A stretch of DNA of 6,633 nt from Eggerthellaceae bacterium. GTDB taxonomy: Bacteria > Actinomycetota > Coriobacteriia > Coriobacteriales > Eggerthellaceae. Location of the stretch: assembly GCA_900754495.1 (NCBI GenBank), contig CAAEDC010000140.1:1-6633 (forward strand). The letters are read 5' to 3'. A program made the translations under genes and the position numbers. The notes under the pieces are model-generated. The model worked only from the letters and a program-made list of their open reading frames with translations, did not search any database and was not told where the DNA came from. Below are positions 5,312 to 6,633 of this stretch, piece after piece (position 1 is the first letter of the stretch; every line of letters starts with the position of its first letter).

Positions 5312-5352
5312 AGGCGGGCTTGCCGACGGCTTCGGGGAGGGCTCGCATCCCG

Positions 5353-5370
5353 CCGCCTTCCGCAAGGCGG
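5353..5370 (+). terminator. GC-rich hairpin after the MmcQ/YjbR gene, possible terminator
   Basis: CCGCCTT and AAGGCGG form a perfect 7-bp stem with a 4-base loop (CCGC), starting 41 bases past the stop codon at 5311. No T-run follows, so the call is tentative. It ends 51 bases before the insertion sequence begins; the rest of 5312-5421 shows nothing else recognisable. Confidence 0.4.
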
Positions 5371-5421
5371 AACTGAAAGCCTCCCTTCACCCCGCTGTAA
5401 GGCCCCCGTAAGGATCGAAGG

Positions 5422-5451
5422 TGGATTGGCTGCACTAGGTTGGACAGTTTC
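5422..5451 (+). repeat. Left terminal inverted repeat of the IS3-family element
   Basis: Compared by eye with the reverse complement of 6604-6633, 24 of 30 positions match, in the blocks TGGATTGGC, CACT, TTGGAC and GTTTC. It lies 26 bases ahead of the orfA start and would be a transposase binding site. Confidence 0.9.
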
Positions 5452-5477
5452 ACGAGGGCCTGCGGAAGGAGGCTCGG

Positions 5478-5765
5478 ATGGCCGATCCAAAGCACCCGAG
5501 GCATTTCACCGACGAGTTCAAGAGGCAGATTGTGTCGCTCTGCAACGCAGGGAAGCCGCCAAGCGAGATCATGCGCGAGTACGATCTCGGGAGCACGACG
5601 CTGCGAAGGCGGATCAACTCCATCAACGCCACCGGCTCGCCGCACGCCGCCGACAACAGGACGCCCGAGCAGAACAGGATCATCGAGTTGGAGCGCGAGA
5701 ACAAGAGGCTCCGCATGGAGGTCGACGTCCTAAAACAAGCGGCGCTGATATTCGCACGAAAGTGA
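5478..5765 (+). CDS. IS3-family transposase OrfA (HTH and leucine zipper)
   Basis: This 95-residue protein starts at ATG 5478 with a perfect AAGGAGG at 5466-5472. Residues about 10-48 form the helix-turn-helix that recognises the terminal repeats (FTDEFKRQIVSLCNAGKPPS, then EIMREYDLGSTTLRRR). Residues about 66-90 form a heptad helix (IIELERENKRLRMEVDVLKQ), the leucine zipper through which OrfA and the fused OrfAB multimerise. The stop TGA at 5763-5765 overlaps the orfB GTG by four bases. In IS3 elements OrfA alone usually regulates transposition, while the frameshifted OrfAB fusion is the transposase. Confidence 0.93.
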   Translation: MADPKHPRHFTDEFKRQIVSLCNAGKPPSEIMREYDLGSTTLRRRINSINATGSPHAADNRTPEQNRIIELERENKRLRMEVDVLKQAALIFARK

Positions 5766-5793
5766 CGGTGATAGCGGCTAACGCCGACCGCTA
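5757..5793 (+). other. Candidate -1 programmed frameshift site joining orfA and orfB
   Basis: The last orfA codons read CGA AAG TGA. A -1 slip on AAAG (5759-5762) re-pairs AAG as AAA and enters the orfB frame, bypassing the stop. Nine bases past the slip site TAGCGG (5772-5777) can pair with CCGCTA (5788-5793) around a 10-base loop, a hairpin in the place expected for a frameshift stimulator. A short A-AAG site is less slippery than the usual A6G motif. Alternatively orfB starts on its own at the overlapping GTG (GTGA, 5762-5765). Confidence 0.55.
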
Positions 5794-6619
5794 CCCGGTA
5801 TCAGCGCAGTGCGAGATCCTCGGCGTGCCGCGCTCGACCTACTACTACCTCCGCTCGCGCCCGGAGCCCCCGCCCGCGCCGGACCCCGTCGAGCCCGACG
5901 CTCTCGCCGCCCATGCGGAGAGCAAGGGCAGGTACGGCGCGAGGAAGGTCAAAGCGTCGCTCGAGCGGCGCGGCGTCGTCGCGAGCCGCAGGCGGATATC
6001 CCGCATCATGAGGGAGAACGGCCTCTCGAGCGCGTACGGGAGGAAGCGCTTCAAGGCGCACCCGGGCAAGCCGAACGAGGCGGAGCTGCCGAACGTGCTC
6101 GACCGGTCCTTCGACGGGTACGCTCCGCGCACGCACGTCTGCAGCGACCTCACCTACGTGCGCGCCGGCGGCTCCTGGTGCTACGTCTGCCTGCTCGTCG
6201 ACCTCTACAACAGGGAGATCGTCGGCCACTCGGCGGGAAGCAGCAAGGGGGCGAAGCTCGTCAAGGCAGCCTTCGCGACCCTGGAGTTCCCGATCTCGGA
6301 CATCGAGGTCTTCCACACCGACCGCGGCAGCGAGTTCGACAACGCCGAGATCGACCTCATGCTTGAGACGTTCGGCATCGAGCGGTCGCTCTCCGCCAAG
6401 GGCTGCCCCTACGACAACGCGGTCGACGAGTCGACGAACAAGATCCTCAAGGCGGAGCTGGTCTACAGGGACAGCTTCTCCGACCTCCGCGACCTGCAGG
6501 CCAAGCTGTCCGACTACGTGCACTGGTGCAACAACTTCAGGATCCACTCGACGCTCGGCTACATGAGCCCCGTCGAGTTCAGGAAGGCGGGGCTGATCCT
6601 GTCGAAACCGTCCAAATAA
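5762..6619 (+). CDS. IS3-family transposase OrfB (DDE integrase-fold catalytic domain)
   Basis: Counted from the GTG at 5762, this gives 285 residues. The N-terminal part holds the HTH-like region with RSTYYYLRSRP (24-34) and YGARKVKASLERRG (58-71). The rve/DDE catalytic core follows: D129 in CSDLTYV, D187 in VFHTDRGSEF and E223 in YDNAVDESTNKILKAE. Exactly 35 residues lie between the second D and the E, the classic DD(35)E spacing of IS3 transposases and retroviral integrases. The C-terminal CNNFRIHSTLGYMSPVEF (256-273) is also typical. The native product is probably OrfAB, made by -1 frameshifting near 5759-5762; independent initiation at the coupled GTG is possible. The last codons and the stop lie inside the right terminal repeat. 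Confidence 0.93.
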   Translation: MTVIAANADRYPVSAQCEILGVPRSTYYYLRSRPEPPPAPDPVEPDALAAHAESKGRYGARKVKASLERRGVVASRRRISRIMRENGLSSAYGRKRFKAHPGKPNEAELPNVLDRSFDGYAPRTHVCSDLTYVRAGGSWCYVCLLVDLYNREIVGHSAGSSKGAKLVKAAFATLEFPISDIEVFHTDRGSEFDNAEIDLMLETFGIERSLSAKGCPYDNAVDESTNKILKAELVYRDSFSDLRDLQAKLSDYVHWCNNFRIHSTLGYMSPVEFRKAGLILSKPSK

Positions 6620-6633
6620 GTGTTGCCAATCCA
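6604..6633 (-). repeat. Right terminal inverted repeat of the IS3-family element
   Basis: This is the partner of 5422-5451 in inverted orientation, matching at 24 of 30 positions. It overlaps the end of orfB (stop at 6617-6619) and finishes exactly at the end of the window. Confidence 0.9.

Larger units (their letters stand above)
5422..6633 (+). mobile_element. IS3-family insertion sequence, complete, 1,212 bp
   Basis: The element is bounded by imperfect 30-bp terminal inverted repeats beginning TGGATTGGC and ending GCCAATCCA, so it has the 5'-TG...CA-3' ends usual for IS3 elements. Inside are two overlapping frames, orfA (5478-5765) and orfB (5762-6619), with orfB in the -1 frame relative to orfA, as is standard for the family. 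Both frames and all three catalytic residues are intact, so it may be active. The right end is the last base of the window, so the target-site duplication cannot be checked; the left flank reads CGAAGG. It lies downstream of the MmcQ/YjbR gene and its hairpin and interrupts no gene that can be seen. The subgroup within IS3 is not determined. Confidence 0.93.

Noticed and set aside
5426..5761. Extension of the OrfB frame back to 5426
   Set aside because: It begins inside the left terminal repeat and mirrors orfA in another frame; OrfB is reached by frameshift or at the GTG at 5762.

Overview
The window is GC-rich DNA (roughly two thirds G+C by eye) with dense bacterial genes, strong GGAGG-type ribosome binding sites and GC-biased third codon positions. 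Together with the gene types (an XRE regulator with a membrane tail, a LytTR regulator, ABC-2 exporters and an IS3-type element), this suggests a high-GC Gram-positive, most likely an actinobacterium of the class Coriobacteriia (Eggerthella-like). That assignment is inference; no taxonomic marker gene is present.

Layout. 1-333: the 3' end of an MmcQ/YjbR-type gene. 486-872: an XRE helix-turn-helix protein with one C-terminal membrane helix. 962-1699 (minus strand): an ABC-2 type permease without its own ATPase. 1811-2728: a regulator, divergent from that permease, joining an ABC-ATPase-like domain that has lost Walker A to a C-terminal LytTR DNA-binding domain. 2890-4799: a tightly packed operon of two very small proteins (54 and 49 aa; the second is easily missed), an ABC ATPase and a second ABC-2 permease. 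4865-5311: a second, complete MmcQ/YjbR gene about 84% identical to the first. 5422-6633: a complete 1,212-bp IS3-family insertion sequence whose right terminal repeat ends on the last base of the window.

How the parts may work together. The LytTR protein probably regulates the downstream exporter operon, and perhaps the divergent permease. Two near-identical 13-bp direct repeats 21 bp apart (2740-2773) lie between the regulator gene and the operon; this spacing matches the known layout of LytTR operators, although the sequence does not match the usual consensus. The divergent start region has a perfect TATAAT and a TATCAT facing away from each other exactly symmetrically, with no good -35 on either strand, which suggests activator-dependent expression. 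The two permeases are recognisable paralogues, but only one ATPase is present, so the ATPase may serve both. The transported substrate cannot be told from the sequence. The two MmcQ/YjbR copies form direct repeats 4,915 bp apart that bracket the whole regulator and exporter module.

No stretch over 300 bases lacks a gene. No tRNA, rRNA or CRISPR array was seen.
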